Source: Psychroserpens sp. SPM9
GTDB lineage: Bacteria > Bacteroidota > Bacteroidia > Flavobacteriales > Flavobacteriaceae
Reading direction: 5' to 3'
Assembly (NCBI RefSeq): GCF_025153525.1
Contig: NZ_JANZNR010000002.1
Span: 526,068 to 590,067 of the forward strand
DNA length: 64,000 nucleotides
The notes below the pieces were generated by a model. The model had not been told where the DNA came from, ran no database searches, and was given only the letters and a program-made list of their open reading frames with translations. A program made the position numbers and the translations under genes. Below are positions 54,764 through 63,564 of the stretch, piece after piece (the first letter of the stretch is position 1; each line of letters opens with the position of its first letter).

Positions 54764-55489
54764 ATGAACAAATTTGTTTATCTTTTAATAACTTTTTTAT
54801 TCACTAATTACGTGTATTCTCAACACATAGAAGTTGATTACAAGATTATTACATTGGAATTGCAGAAAATTAATGAAGTCAAAGATATTCCTGATAGTGT
54901 AATTGAGTCTATGAAAGAGTCTTTTGAACTTATAAAATCTATTAAAATGGTTTTAAATGCATCAAAAACTGAATCTTATTTTTTTTCCAATACCAAACTG
55001 GCAAATGATGCAAATTCTGAAAATTTTAGAATGGCGCAAATTATGATAGGTAGTAATGATGTTTATCATTCAAATTTATTAAAGAATAAGACGAAAAGGT
55101 ATTTTACAGCCTATGGAGAAAAATTGATTATGGAAACCAGTATTAAAAAATTAAACTGGATTTTAACAAAAGAAACCAAGACTATTAGTGGATATTTGTG
55201 TTATAAGGCAGAGACCAATTATTTGATAAAAAACTCGCTAGGTTCTTTTAATAAAAAAATTATAGCCTATTACACACCAGAGATAAACTATAGATTTGGA
55301 CCCAAAGGTTTTTGTGGGCTTCCTGGACTTATTTTAGAATTGCAAGATGATAAATTTGTTTATGTAGTTGAAAATATCAAATTTAAGAAAGAAAACCTTA
55401 AATTAAAGAAACTTCCGAAAGGTAAAATTGTTACTGAAGATGAATTAAATAAAATTGGAGATAAAATAAAAGAAAACAGAAAATGGTAA
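54764..55489 (+). CDS. GLPGLI-family exported protein, cassette 2
   Basis: 241 residues. Signal peptide to about residue 19 (NYVYSQ), then the family domain with FGPKGFCGLPGLILELQDD near residues 184-202 and a Lys-rich C-terminus. It aligns with the cassette 1 protein around CYKA, YTPEI and the GLPGL motif but is clearly divergent elsewhere. No receptor gene follows; instead the duplicated end of the penicillin-binding protein gene begins 50 nt after the stop. Confidence 0.87.
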   Translation: MNKFVYLLITFLFTNYVYSQHIEVDYKIITLELQKINEVKDIPDSVIESMKESFELIKSIKMVLNASKTESYFFSNTKLANDANSENFRMAQIMIGSNDVYHSNLLKNKTKRYFTAYGEKLIMETSIKKLNWILTKETKTISGYLCYKAETNYLIKNSLGSFNKKIIAYYTPEINYRFGPKGFCGLPGLILELQDDKFVYVVENIKFKKENLKLKKLPKGKIVTEDELNKIGDKIKENRKW

Positions 55490-55539
55490 ATGTACATTAA
55501 ATTGTTATTTTTATCTTACCCTCAAGATATAGCTATTAC

Positions 55540-55605
55540 TGGAAAGGTAATGGCGAAGAAGGTACCGATCCTTCTGATGAATTAGATGGTGTATTGGATT
55601 TTTAA
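55540..55605 (+). pseudogene. Duplicated 22-codon 3' fragment of the penicillin-binding protein gene
   Basis: The segment reads WKGNGEEGTDPSDELDGVL and so on to the stop, identical to the last 22 codons at 49420-49485. It has no start and no upstream gene body, so it is a remnant of duplication or insertion at this locus. Confidence 0.9.
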
Positions 55606-55633
55606 AGCCTCTATTTTATAATAATATATTTGA

Positions 55634-55661
55634 GCCATTCATTTTTGAATGGCTTTTTTAT
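55634..55661 (+). terminator. Terminator hairpin in the right direct repeat
   Basis: GCCATTCA/TGAATGGC with a T run, identical in stem to the one at 49514. It probably terminates the second cassette. Confidence 0.85.
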
Positions 55662-55693
55662 TTCGTAATTTTCCATGTGTAAATTAATAACAA

Positions 55694-56395
55694 ATGATTA
55701 GTAAAAAAGTAGCTAATGTTCAAGACGCTTTAAAAGGTGTCAAAGATAATATGACCTTTATGTTTGGTGGTTTTGGACTCTCTGGAATACCTGAAAATTC
55801 GATAGCAGAATTAGTGCGTTTAGGAACCAAAGGACTTAAATGTATCTCCAACAATGCAGGTGTAGACGATTTTGGTTTAGGCTTATTATTACAAGGCAAA
55901 CAAATTGACAAAATGACCTCCTCTTATGTTGGTGAAAATGATGAGTTTGAACGCCAAATGTTATCTGGTGAACTCGAAGTTGAATTGATTCCACAAGGGA
56001 CTCTTGCCGAACGTTGCAGAGCAGCACAAGCAGGTTTTCCGGCAGTTTATACGCCTGCTGGTTATGGAACAGAAGTCGCCGAAGGAAAAGAAACCAGAGA
56101 ATTTGATGGTAAAATGTACGTTTTAGAATATGCGTTTAAAGCCGATTTTGCTTTTGTAAAAGCCTGGAAAGGTGACGAAGCCGGAAACCTTATTTTTAAA
56201 GGAACGGCTCGTAACTTTAATCCCAATATGTGTGGCGCTGCAAAAATTACAGTTGCTGAGGTTGAAGAGTTAGTACCAGTTGGCACACTCGATCCAAATC
56301 AAATTCATATTCCTGGGATTTTTGTTAAGCGTATATTTCAAGGAGCACAGTACGAAAAGCGAATCGAACAACGAACAGTAAGACAAAGAAATTAA
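55694..56395 (+). CDS. scoA: 3-oxoacid CoA-transferase subunit A
   Basis: 233 residues. The N-terminal [17 protein letters not shown] and [14 protein letters not shown] are typical of ScoA/AtoD-type alpha subunits, and the C-terminus has [17 protein letters not shown]. It pairs with the beta subunit 2 nt downstream. Together they exchange CoA between succinyl-CoA and acetoacetate, supporting ketone-body or branched-chain amino acid breakdown. Confidence 0.94.
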   Translation: MISKKVANVQDALKGVKDNMTFMFGGFGLSGIPENSIAELVRLGTKGLKCISNNAGVDDFGLGLLLQGKQIDKMTSSYVGENDEFERQMLSGELEVELIPQGTLAERCRAAQAGFPAVYTPAGYGTEVAEGKETREFDGKMYVLEYAFKADFAFVKAWKGDEAGNLIFKGTARNFNPNMCGAAKITVAEVEELVPVGTLDPNQIHIPGIFVKRIFQGAQYEKRIEQRTVRQRN

Positions 56396-56397
56396 TT

Positions 56398-57051
56398 ATG
56401 TTAGATAAAAACGGAATTGCAAAACGCATCGCAAAAGAAGTTCAAGATGGTTACTATGTGAATCTCGGTATCGGAATTCCAACCTTAGTTGCTAATTATG
56501 TGCGTGATGATATTGAGGTGGAGTTTCAAAGTGAAAATGGTGTTTTAGGTATGGGACCATTTCCTTTTGAAGGTGAAGAGGATGCCGATATTATAAACGC
56601 AGGAAAACAAACCATTACTACCTTACCAGGCGCCAGTTTTTTTGATTCGGCTACTAGTTTTTCTATGATTCGAGGTCAGCATGTCGATTTAACTATTCTT
56701 GGCGCTATGGAAGTTGCCGAAAACGGTGATATTGCCAATTGGAAAATTCCTGGGAAAATGGTAAAAGGTATGGGAGGTGCTATGGATTTAGTAGCAAGTG
56801 CCGAAAATATAATTGTAGCCATGATGCATACCAATAGAGCAGGTGCTTCGAAGTTATTGAAACAATGCTCTCTGCCTTTAACCGGAGTTGGCTGTGTAAA
56901 AAAAGTGGTCACCAATTTGGCTGTTTTAGAAGTAACCAGCCAAGGATTTAAACTTTTGGAACGTGCTCCAGGTGTCTCGGTTGATGAAATTAAGAATGCT
57001 ACCGATGGTGCTTTAATTATTGAAGGGGATATTCCTGAAATGGATTTATAA
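56398..57051 (+). CDS. scoB: 3-oxoacid CoA-transferase subunit B
   Basis: 217 residues. The catalytic Glu is in EFQSENGVLGMGPFP near residue 44; GIGIPTLVANYV and VTNLAVLEVTSQGF are other beta-subunit markers. It starts 2 nt after scoA, and a terminator follows at 57077. Confidence 0.95.
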   Translation: MLDKNGIAKRIAKEVQDGYYVNLGIGIPTLVANYVRDDIEVEFQSENGVLGMGPFPFEGEEDADIINAGKQTITTLPGASFFDSATSFSMIRGQHVDLTILGAMEVAENGDIANWKIPGKMVKGMGGAMDLVASAENIIVAMMHTNRAGASKLLKQCSLPLTGVGCVKKVVTNLAVLEVTSQGFKLLERAPGVSVDEIKNATDGALIIEGDIPEMDL

Positions 57052-57452
57052 CAGAGCACAACATATAATAGTATATGCCACTCATTTGAGTGGCTTTTTT
57101 TATGTCAAAGAAAGATTTAATTTCGAAATATTTGTAAGAAAAATCTATTAAAATTAAGTTAAATGTTAAAATATTATGTATTTCATCGATTTATTATGTC
57201 ATTTAACTGATTTTTTAAAAATAAGTTTCATATTAGCAAAACCAAATCGAAATAACCTAATTAACCAAATTTACTAAAAACACTTACGAATTGATTTTGC
57301 CCCAAATCTATCGTAAACTTTTAATCGAAATGAACTTTTTTGCCCCAAATCTACCTAAACCTACAAGTACCGAAAACAAGTTAGTCACTGGTTTTCAAAA
57401 CACATTAAGATTGCTCAAAAATATCTTAACCCTAACTAAAAAAATATTCATG
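57052..57452. other. 401-nt spacer after scoB
   Basis: The first part holds the scoAB terminator (57077-57101). The rest is very A/T-rich. A 15-bp direct repeat, TTTGCCCCAAATCTA, occurs at 57296 and 57339, and a 42-codon ORF (57330-57458) starts between the copies and runs into the end of the convergent ABC gene. I see no promoter and cannot call the ORF a gene. Confidence 0.5.
57077..57101 (+). terminator. Rho-independent terminator of scoA-scoB
   Basis: GCCACTC and GAGTGGC form a 7-bp stem with a 4-nt loop followed by seven T, 25 nt after the scoB stop. Confidence 0.87.
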
Positions 57453-59144
57453 CTATAATCCTTTTGGAATAGCATGAATAAGTTTTTTAGTGTATGCCTT
57501 TTCTGGATTGCTGTAAATTAAATCGGCATCTCCCATTTCTTCAATTTTACCTTTATTCATAACCACAAGTTGGTCTGACATGTATTTAACAACGGCTAAA
57601 TCATGTGAGATAAATATATAGGTAAACCCAAAGTTAGCTTTCAATTCATTAAGAAGATTCAAGACTTGAGCTTGAACCGAAATATCCAAAGCAGAAACCG
57701 ATTCGTCACAAATAATAAGTTGCGGTTCAAGCGCAATAGCTCTGGCGATTCCTATGCGCTGACGTTGTCCGCCAGAAAATTCATGCGGATAACGATTAAA
57801 ATAACTCTCATCGAGTCCTACTTTTAAAAGCAATTCTAAGACTTTCAGCTTTCTATCTGCTTCAGAGTCCCCAATGCCGTGAACTTTCATAGGCTCCATA
57901 ATGGCTTTACCAACTGTGAGCCTTGGATTTAACGACGCATAAGGATCTTGAAATATAATCTGAATGTCTTTTCTAAGTTTTCGTTCTTCAGATTTGGAGA
58001 GTTTTGTAATATCTCTTCCGTTATAAAGAATAGTTCCCGAAGTCGCTTTATTAAGTTGCAGAATAGCATTAGAAAGTGTTGATTTTCCGCAGCCAGATTC
58101 ACCAACTAAACCCAAGGTTTCGCCTTTGTATAATTTGAACGACACCCTATCAACAGCTTTAAATGATTCAGGTTTAGACCACCATCCAGAGGTTGATAAA
58201 AACTCTTTTTCAAGATCAATCACCTCTAAAAGGGGGTCTTGTGCATATATTTTTTTCTGAATTTGAGCTCGTTCTTCTGAAGTTATAAGTTCAGAATTAG
58301 CTGTATTATTTATATAGTCGTTTATTGTTGGCAATTGCTTTAACCTTCGGTCCATTGAAGGTCTAGAGTTAATTAGCGCCTTTGTATAAGTGTGTTTTGG
58401 AGATTTAAAAATTTGAGTAACATCACCTTGTTCAACAATAGTACCTTTATACATCACCATAATGCGATCTGCAATTTCTGATACCAATGACAAGTCATGT
58501 GAAATAAATATAATACTCATTTGCTTGTCTTTTTGCAGCTGTTTTAAAAGTAGAATAATATCTTTTTGTACAGTAACATCTAGGGCCGTTGTGGGTTCAT
58601 CAGCAATTAATACTTTAGGTTGGCAAGCAATAGCCATCGCAATCATCACCCGTTGTTTTTGTCCGCCAGAAATCTCATGAGGATACGCACTGTAAACACG
58701 TTCGGGAGATGGAAGTTTTACATTTTCAAAAAGTGCTAATGTTTCTGCTTTAGCTTCGGTTTTAGATAGTGTTGTATGCTGAAGCAAAATTTCTAAGACT
58801 TGTTTTCCGCAGGTCATTGACGGATTTAAAGAACTCATGGGTTCTTGAAATATCATGGCAATCTCATTTCCGCGTATCTTCTGAAACTGCTTAGAGTTTA
58901 ATGTTGTTAAATCGTGTTGATTAAACTCTATCGCGCCTTGAGAGATTTTTGAAATACCCTTCGGAAGTAATCCTAAAATAGCTAAAGACGATACTGATTT
59001 TCCAGAACCTGATTCACCAACAATACCAAGAATCTCATTTGGATATAAATGATAAGAAATATTGTGAATGATTTCATTTTCTACACCTTCTGAAGAAAAA
59101 GAAATTGAAAGGTTTTTTATAGCGAGCAATTTTGAGTTTTGCAT
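57453..59144 (-). CDS. Oligopeptide-type ABC transporter with two ATPase domains
   Basis: 563 residues in two fused ATPase halves. The first has Walker A GESGSGKSVSSLA, signature ISGGQKQRVMIAMA and Walker B LIADEPTTALDV; the second has GESGCGKSTLSNA, FSGGQRQRIGIARA and IICDESVSALDIS. Tandem halves of this kind (GsiA/YejF-like) energise dipeptide or oligopeptide importers. No permease or binding-protein genes are next to it, so its partners must lie elsewhere. Note Ser instead of Pro in the second Walker B tail (DESVS), common in such halves. Confidence 0.92.
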   Translation of the reverse strand: MQNSKLLAIKNLSISFSSEGVENEIIHNISYHLYPNEILGIVGESGSGKSVSSLAILGLLPKGISKISQGAIEFNQHDLTTLNSKQFQKIRGNEIAMIFQEPMSSLNPSMTCGKQVLEILLQHTTLSKTEAKAETLALFENVKLPSPERVYSAYPHEISGGQKQRVMIAMAIACQPKVLIADEPTTALDVTVQKDIILLLKQLQKDKQMSIIFISHDLSLVSEIADRIMVMYKGTIVEQGDVTQIFKSPKHTYTKALINSRPSMDRRLKQLPTINDYINNTANSELITSEERAQIQKKIYAQDPLLEVIDLEKEFLSTSGWWSKPESFKAVDRVSFKLYKGETLGLVGESGCGKSTLSNAILQLNKATSGTILYNGRDITKLSKSEERKLRKDIQIIFQDPYASLNPRLTVGKAIMEPMKVHGIGDSEADRKLKVLELLLKVGLDESYFNRYPHEFSGGQRQRIGIARAIALEPQLIICDESVSALDISVQAQVLNLLNELKANFGFTYIFISHDLAVVKYMSDQLVVMNKGKIEEMGDADLIYSNPEKAYTKKLIHAIPKGL

Positions 59145-59174
59145 AGGTAAATGTAGTCATTTTCTGTTCTCAAT

Positions 59175-59202
59175 TTACGGAAAAACCGTAAGCTTTTTTT
59201 TT
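59175..59202 (+). terminator. Terminator-like hairpin in a divergent spacer
   Basis: TTACGG and CCGTAA form a 6-bp stem, followed by GC and nine T. It lies upstream of the protease gene, where no plus-strand gene ends, so it may be an attenuator or a chance structure. Confidence 0.35.
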
Positions 59203-59310
59203 ATTCGTGCACTTCAACGAAAACGTTATAGTTAAATTTTGTTATTAACAAAATTTTAATACTTTCAGCTAATTTTTAAAGACAAATAACTTAAAATTTT
59301 ACTAATTAGT

Positions 59311-62300
59311 ATGAAAAAAAACTATTTAAATGGTGTTTATTTAATGGTGTTCATGTTGTCAGTTCTAACAGCATATTCACAAACCAGTCCTCAAAAAGAA
59401 CAAATTATTAGCCGTTATGATCAACAAGCTATCCAAGATTTAAGCAAAAGACTAGAGCAGGAAGCCAAAGCTGAAAAGGTTAGAGCTAACCTATTAGCAA
59501 TACAAAATGGTTGGCCTTTAATTATTAAAAATGAAGATTACTATATGGAACTCCAAAAAGTAACTTCGGATGGCAAGCCCATATATTATAGAACATTTAA
59601 TGTTAGTGCAGCAAGGTCTACTAGAGCAAATCACTTAAACTCTGGAGGTTCTTTAGGACTCAATTTAGATGGTCAGAATATGACCGCCCACGTTTGGGAT
59701 GGTGGTTTAGCACGAACCACACATCAAGAATATGATGGACCAGGCGGTAATAATAGGTTTTCTATTGGCGATGGTACAACCGCTTTACATTATCATTCAG
59801 CGCACGTCACGGGAACTATAATTGCTTCAGGTGTAGTCGCTAATGCAAAAGGAATGGCACCACAAGCAAGTGCTGTAGGTTATGATTGGAATAATGATAC
59901 CTCCGAAGCAACATCAGCATCAGGAAATGGGATGTTAATTTCAAATCATTCTTATGGTTTTGCAGCTAGAAACCCAAATACAGGTCAACCATGGTTACCT
60001 GATTATTATTTTGGAGGCTATATCACAGAATCAAGAGATTGGGATGAAATCATGTACAATGCACCTTATTTTTTAATGGTAGTTGCAGCTGGAAATGATG
60101 GTTCTGATAATTCGGCTAATGGAGCGCCTCTAGATGGGAATGCTTCTTATGATAAACTTTCTGGCCATGCCACATCTAAAAACAATATGGTTGTTGCGAA
60201 TGCGCAGGACGCCAACATAGATGCTAATGGAAATTTAATTAGTGTGACTATTAACAGTAGTAGTAGTGAAGGTCCAACAGATGATTATAGAATTAAGCCT
60301 GATATCACAGGTAACGGGACTTCAGTATATTCAACTTACGAATCTAGTAATACGGCTTATAATAGTATTACAGGAACTTCAATGGCTTCGCCTAATGTCG
60401 CTGGATCCTTATTATTACTTCAACAACATGCCAATAACGTCAATGGTAACTATATGAGAGCCGCAACTTTAAAAGGATTAGCGCTTCATACCGCAGACGA
60501 TGCAGGGACTAATGGACCTGATGCAATTTATGGTTGGGGATTAATGAATACCAAACGTGCAGCAGAAGCAATCACCAATAATGGAAACGAATCTAAAATT
60601 GAAGAATTGACTTTATCTAATGGTCAATCTTACCAAATTACAGTAGATTCTGATGGGATTAACGATTTATATGCTTCAATTTCTTGGACAGACAGAGCGG
60701 GAACTGCTACAACTACAGCCAATTCAAACAATGCTGTTTTAGTCAATGATTTAGATATTAGAGTAACAAAAGGCGGAACAACCTATACACCTTGGAGATT
60801 AACCGGAGTTACAACTAATGGTCAAGGAGATAATAATAAAGATCCTTATGAAAGAGTAGATGTCGCAAATGCTTCAGGAACCTATACAATTACAATTACA
60901 CACAAAGGCACTTTAACTGGTGGAAGCCAAAACTACTCGTTGATTGTTACAGGTTTATCTGGAACGCCAATTGTTTGTAATGCAACAACTCCTGCAGGTG
61001 TGTCAATTGATGGCTTTGGGTCGTCAACTGCAACGGTATCATGGGATGTTGTGGCTGGAGCGTCTTACGATTTCAGATATCGCCAGGTTGGAAGCTCATC
61101 ATGGATAACCGCTTCTGTTTCTGGAACAACAACGTCTTTAACAGGTTTAACTCCTGAGACAACTTATGAAGTTCAAGTACGAAGTGAATGTCCAGATAGT
61201 TCAACGTCATCATACTCCAGTTCAGTCAGCTTTACAACGACTGAAGTCCAACTCAACTATTGTGCTTCCGCAAGTACAAATGTAAATGACGAATATATAA
61301 GTCGTGTACAATTAGGTAGTATTGATAATGCATCAGGAGCTCAATTTTATTCAGATTTTACAAACCTTTCAACGAATCTTACTCAAGGTCAGAGTTATTC
61401 AATAACAGTAACGCCAACTTGGACAGGCACTACTTATGCTGAAGGCTATTCGGTTTGGATTGATTATAACCATGATGGTGATTTCACAGATTCTGGAGAA
61501 CAAGTTTGGACACAAGCGGCTACACAAAATGCATCCGTAAGTGGAAGTTTTGTAATTCCGTCAGGAACATACATTGGTAATACGAGAATGCGAGTTTCAA
61601 TGAAGTACAATGCAATTCCAACAGCATGTGAAAGCTTTACGTATGGAGAAGTTGAAGATTATACAGTAAATTTAGGAGGCGGAACTCCAGATACAACAGC
61701 ACCAGTTATCACCTTAAACGGAGCTTCAACCATCAATCTTGAAGTCGGAGACACTTATAATGAATTAGGAGCTACTGCAACAGATAATATCGATGGAAAC
61801 TTAACGTCGAGTATTGTCATTGGTGGTGATACTGTAAATACGAATAGCGCCGGAACTTATGTCGTCACCTATAATGTGAGTGATGCCGCAGGAAATAATG
61901 CGACTCAAGTGACCAGAACTGTAATTGTAACTCAGCCCGCAGATACCACTGCACCTGTGATTACATTAAATGGTGCTTCAACGATAAACCTTGAAGTAGG
62001 AGACACATATAATGAGTTAGGAGCGACGGCAACTGATAACGTTGATGGTGATTTAACCTCAAGTATCGTTATTACAGGAACGGTTAATACCAATTCTGCT
62101 GGTACTTATACCAGATACTATAACGTAAGTGATGCTGCAGGTAATAATGCAACACAACGTACAAGAACAGTTATCGTAACACAACCTTCAACTGGAGGAT
62201 GCTCAGGTGGCGTCTCTTCATTTCCTTATACTGAAGGATTTGAAAATACTCTAGGGGCTTGGTCTCAAGGTTCGGGAGATGATTTTAACTGGACGTTACG

Positions 62301-63297
62301 ATCTGGAACAACACCTTCAAGTAATACAGGACCTTCAAGTGCATCAGCGGGTTCTTATTATATATATATGGAGTCATCGTCACCTAATTATTCTACAAAG
62401 CGCGCTATTTTAAATTCGCCTTGTTATGATTTAAGTGCCGAAACGCAAGCAACGTTCTCATTCGATTACCATATGTATGGTGCATCATCTATGGGAAGTT
62501 TAAGCTTAGAAGCTAGTAGTGATAACGGAAACAACTGGACTTCAGTTTGGAGTGCTTCTGGTAACCAAGGTAATTCTTGGCAAAAAGCGGTCGTTGATTT
62601 GTCAGCTTATACAGGAAGCTCAGTTCAATTGAGATTCAACGGAATTACTGGAACGACTTGGCAAGGTGATATGGCTGTTGATGCTGTAAGCCTTACTTCA
62701 AGTGGAAGCTCTGGAGGAGATACAACTGTAACGTTAACCTTTGTATTTGATAACTATCCGGAAGAAACATCTTGGACTATTTTAGACGATAGTAATTCTA
62801 CTGTTGCCTCAGGAGGAACTTATGGTTCTCAACCTGACGGTTCAACTTTAAATATTGATGTTGATTTGCCAGCAGGTTGTTATTCACTAGTGATAAATGA
62901 TACTTATGGTGATGGAATTTGTTGTTCTTACGGAAACGGATCTTATGCATTAACCGATGGCGGAACCGTACTAGCTAGTGGAGGTTCTTTTACCAGTTCT
63001 GAAACGACTAGCTTCTGTGTTGGTGGAGCAACGAATGACTTTGGCTATACAACAACTTCAAGTGAAACGACTATCAATCAACTTAAGTTGTTTCCAAATC
63101 CTGTTAAAGAAACACTTAATGTATCATTATTAGGACTTGAAGCTCAGCATTATCAAGTTACAAACATGTTAGGACAAATTGTACTTAAAGGTACATTTAC
63201 TGATGCTATTGATGTTTCAAGTTTAGAAAGTGGAATGTATATGCTTCAATTATCTATTGGAGATAAAACTAAAACTAAGCGATTCTTGAAAGACTAA
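59311..63297 (+). CDS. Secreted multidomain S8 (subtilisin-like) protease with T9SS sorting domain
   Basis: 1328 residues. After a signal peptide (to about 24, AYSQ), the catalytic triad is Asp130 (VWDGG), His162 (HSAHVTG) and Ser357 (GTSMASPNVAG). Then come a beta-sandwich P-like domain (~430-550), a fibronectin III domain (~555-645), a GEVED-like domain (~650-785), two DUF5011/Ig-like repeats (794-877 and 878-~958), a MAM-like domain (~965-1130), another beta domain and a type A T9SS sorting domain at the end (LFPNPVKETLNVS). It should be exported by T9SS and anchored or released outside. It is monocistronic, with its own terminator. Confidence 0.93.
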   Translation: MKKNYLNGVYLMVFMLSVLTAYSQTSPQKEQIISRYDQQAIQDLSKRLEQEAKAEKVRANLLAIQNGWPLIIKNEDYYMELQKVTSDGKPIYYRTFNVSAARSTRANHLNSGGSLGLNLDGQNMTAHVWDGGLARTTHQEYDGPGGNNRFSIGDGTTALHYHSAHVTGTIIASGVVANAKGMAPQASAVGYDWNNDTSEATSASGNGMLISNHSYGFAARNPNTGQPWLPDYYFGGYITESRDWDEIMYNAPYFLMVVAAGNDGSDNSANGAPLDGNASYDKLSGHATSKNNMVVANAQDANIDANGNLISVTINSSSSEGPTDDYRIKPDITGNGTSVYSTYESSNTAYNSITGTSMASPNVAGSLLLLQQHANNVNGNYMRAATLKGLALHTADDAGTNGPDAIYGWGLMNTKRAAEAITNNGNESKIEELTLSNGQSYQITVDSDGINDLYASISWTDRAGTATTTANSNNAVLVNDLDIRVTKGGTTYTPWRLTGVTTNGQGDNNKDPYERVDVANASGTYTITITHKGTLTGGSQNYSLIVTGLSGTPIVCNATTPAGVSIDGFGSSTATVSWDVVAGASYDFRYRQVGSSSWITASVSGTTTSLTGLTPETTYEVQVRSECPDSSTSSYSSSVSFTTTEVQLNYCASASTNVNDEYISRVQLGSIDNASGAQFYSDFTNLSTNLTQGQSYSITVTPTWTGTTYAEGYSVWIDYNHDGDFTDSGEQVWTQAATQNASVSGSFVIPSGTYIGNTRMRVSMKYNAIPTACESFTYGEVEDYTVNLGGGTPDTTAPVITLNGASTINLEVGDTYNELGATATDNIDGNLTSSIVIGGDTVNTNSAGTYVVTYNVSDAAGNNATQVTRTVIVTQPADTTAPVITLNGASTINLEVGDTYNELGATATDNVDGDLTSSIVITGTVNTNSAGTYTRYYNVSDAAGNNATQRTRTVIVTQPSTGGCSGGVSSFPYTEGFENTLGAWSQGSGDDFNWTLRSGTTPSSNTGPSSASAGSYYIYMESSSPNYSTKRAILNSPCYDLSAETQATFSFDYHMYGASSMGSLSLEASSDNGNNWTSVWSASGNQGNSWQKAVVDLSAYTGSSVQLRFNGITGTTWQGDMAVDAVSLTSSGSSGGDTTVTLTFVFDNYPEETSWTILDDSNSTVASGGTYGSQPDGSTLNIDVDLPAGCYSLVINDTYGDGICCSYGNGSYALTDGGTVLASGGSFTSSETTSFCVGGATNDFGYTTTSSETTINQLKLFPNPVKETLNVSLLGLEAQHYQVTNMLGQIVLKGTFTDAIDVSSLESGMYMLQLSIGDKTKTKRFLKD
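61690..62184. repeat. Two tandem DUF5011/Ig-like repeats inside the protease gene
   Basis: Repeat 1 starts at 61690 and repeat 2 at 61942, a period of 252 nt (84 codons). Proteins are nearly the same (both have NGASTINLEVGDTYNELGAT) while third codon positions differ often, so the copies have been held at protein level since they split. Confidence 0.85.
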
Positions 63298-63324
63298 TCG
63301 TATAGTTATAACTTTTTTAAATTC

Positions 63325-63356
63325 AAAGTCCAGATGTCATGTCTGGACTTTTTTTA
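63325..63356 (+). terminator. Rho-independent terminator of the S8 protease gene
   Basis: AAAGTCCAGA and TCTGGACTTT form a 10-bp stem with loop TGTCATG, followed by a T run, 27 nt after the stop. Confidence 0.88.
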
Positions 63357-63564
63357 TGTGCCTTATTGATAACAGAGTGATCACCTTATACTTCTTATAA
63401 TCTGTTATTATATATACGCTTTTCTATATTATTGAAAATCAGAAACATATAGCATGTGTTAAAATTCTGTAATGCATTTCATCGGTTTTTTTTGCATTTT
63501 ATGGAGTAAACTACAAATAAAGTAATATATTAGCAGCCTATAAATTAAATTAAATCTCTGCCAA

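Larger units (their letters stand above)
55540..55670. repeat. 131-bp direct repeat, right copy
   Basis: Partner of 49420-49550. It includes the gene fragment and the terminator hairpin at 55634, and leads directly into the scoA spacer. It marks the right end of the island; without the island, one copy would join the penicillin-binding protein gene directly to scoA. Confidence 0.93.

Noticed and set aside
49420..55670. Island as an active integrative element or transposon
   Set aside because: No integrase, transposase, terminal inverted repeats or short target duplication were seen; only the direct repeats support mobility.
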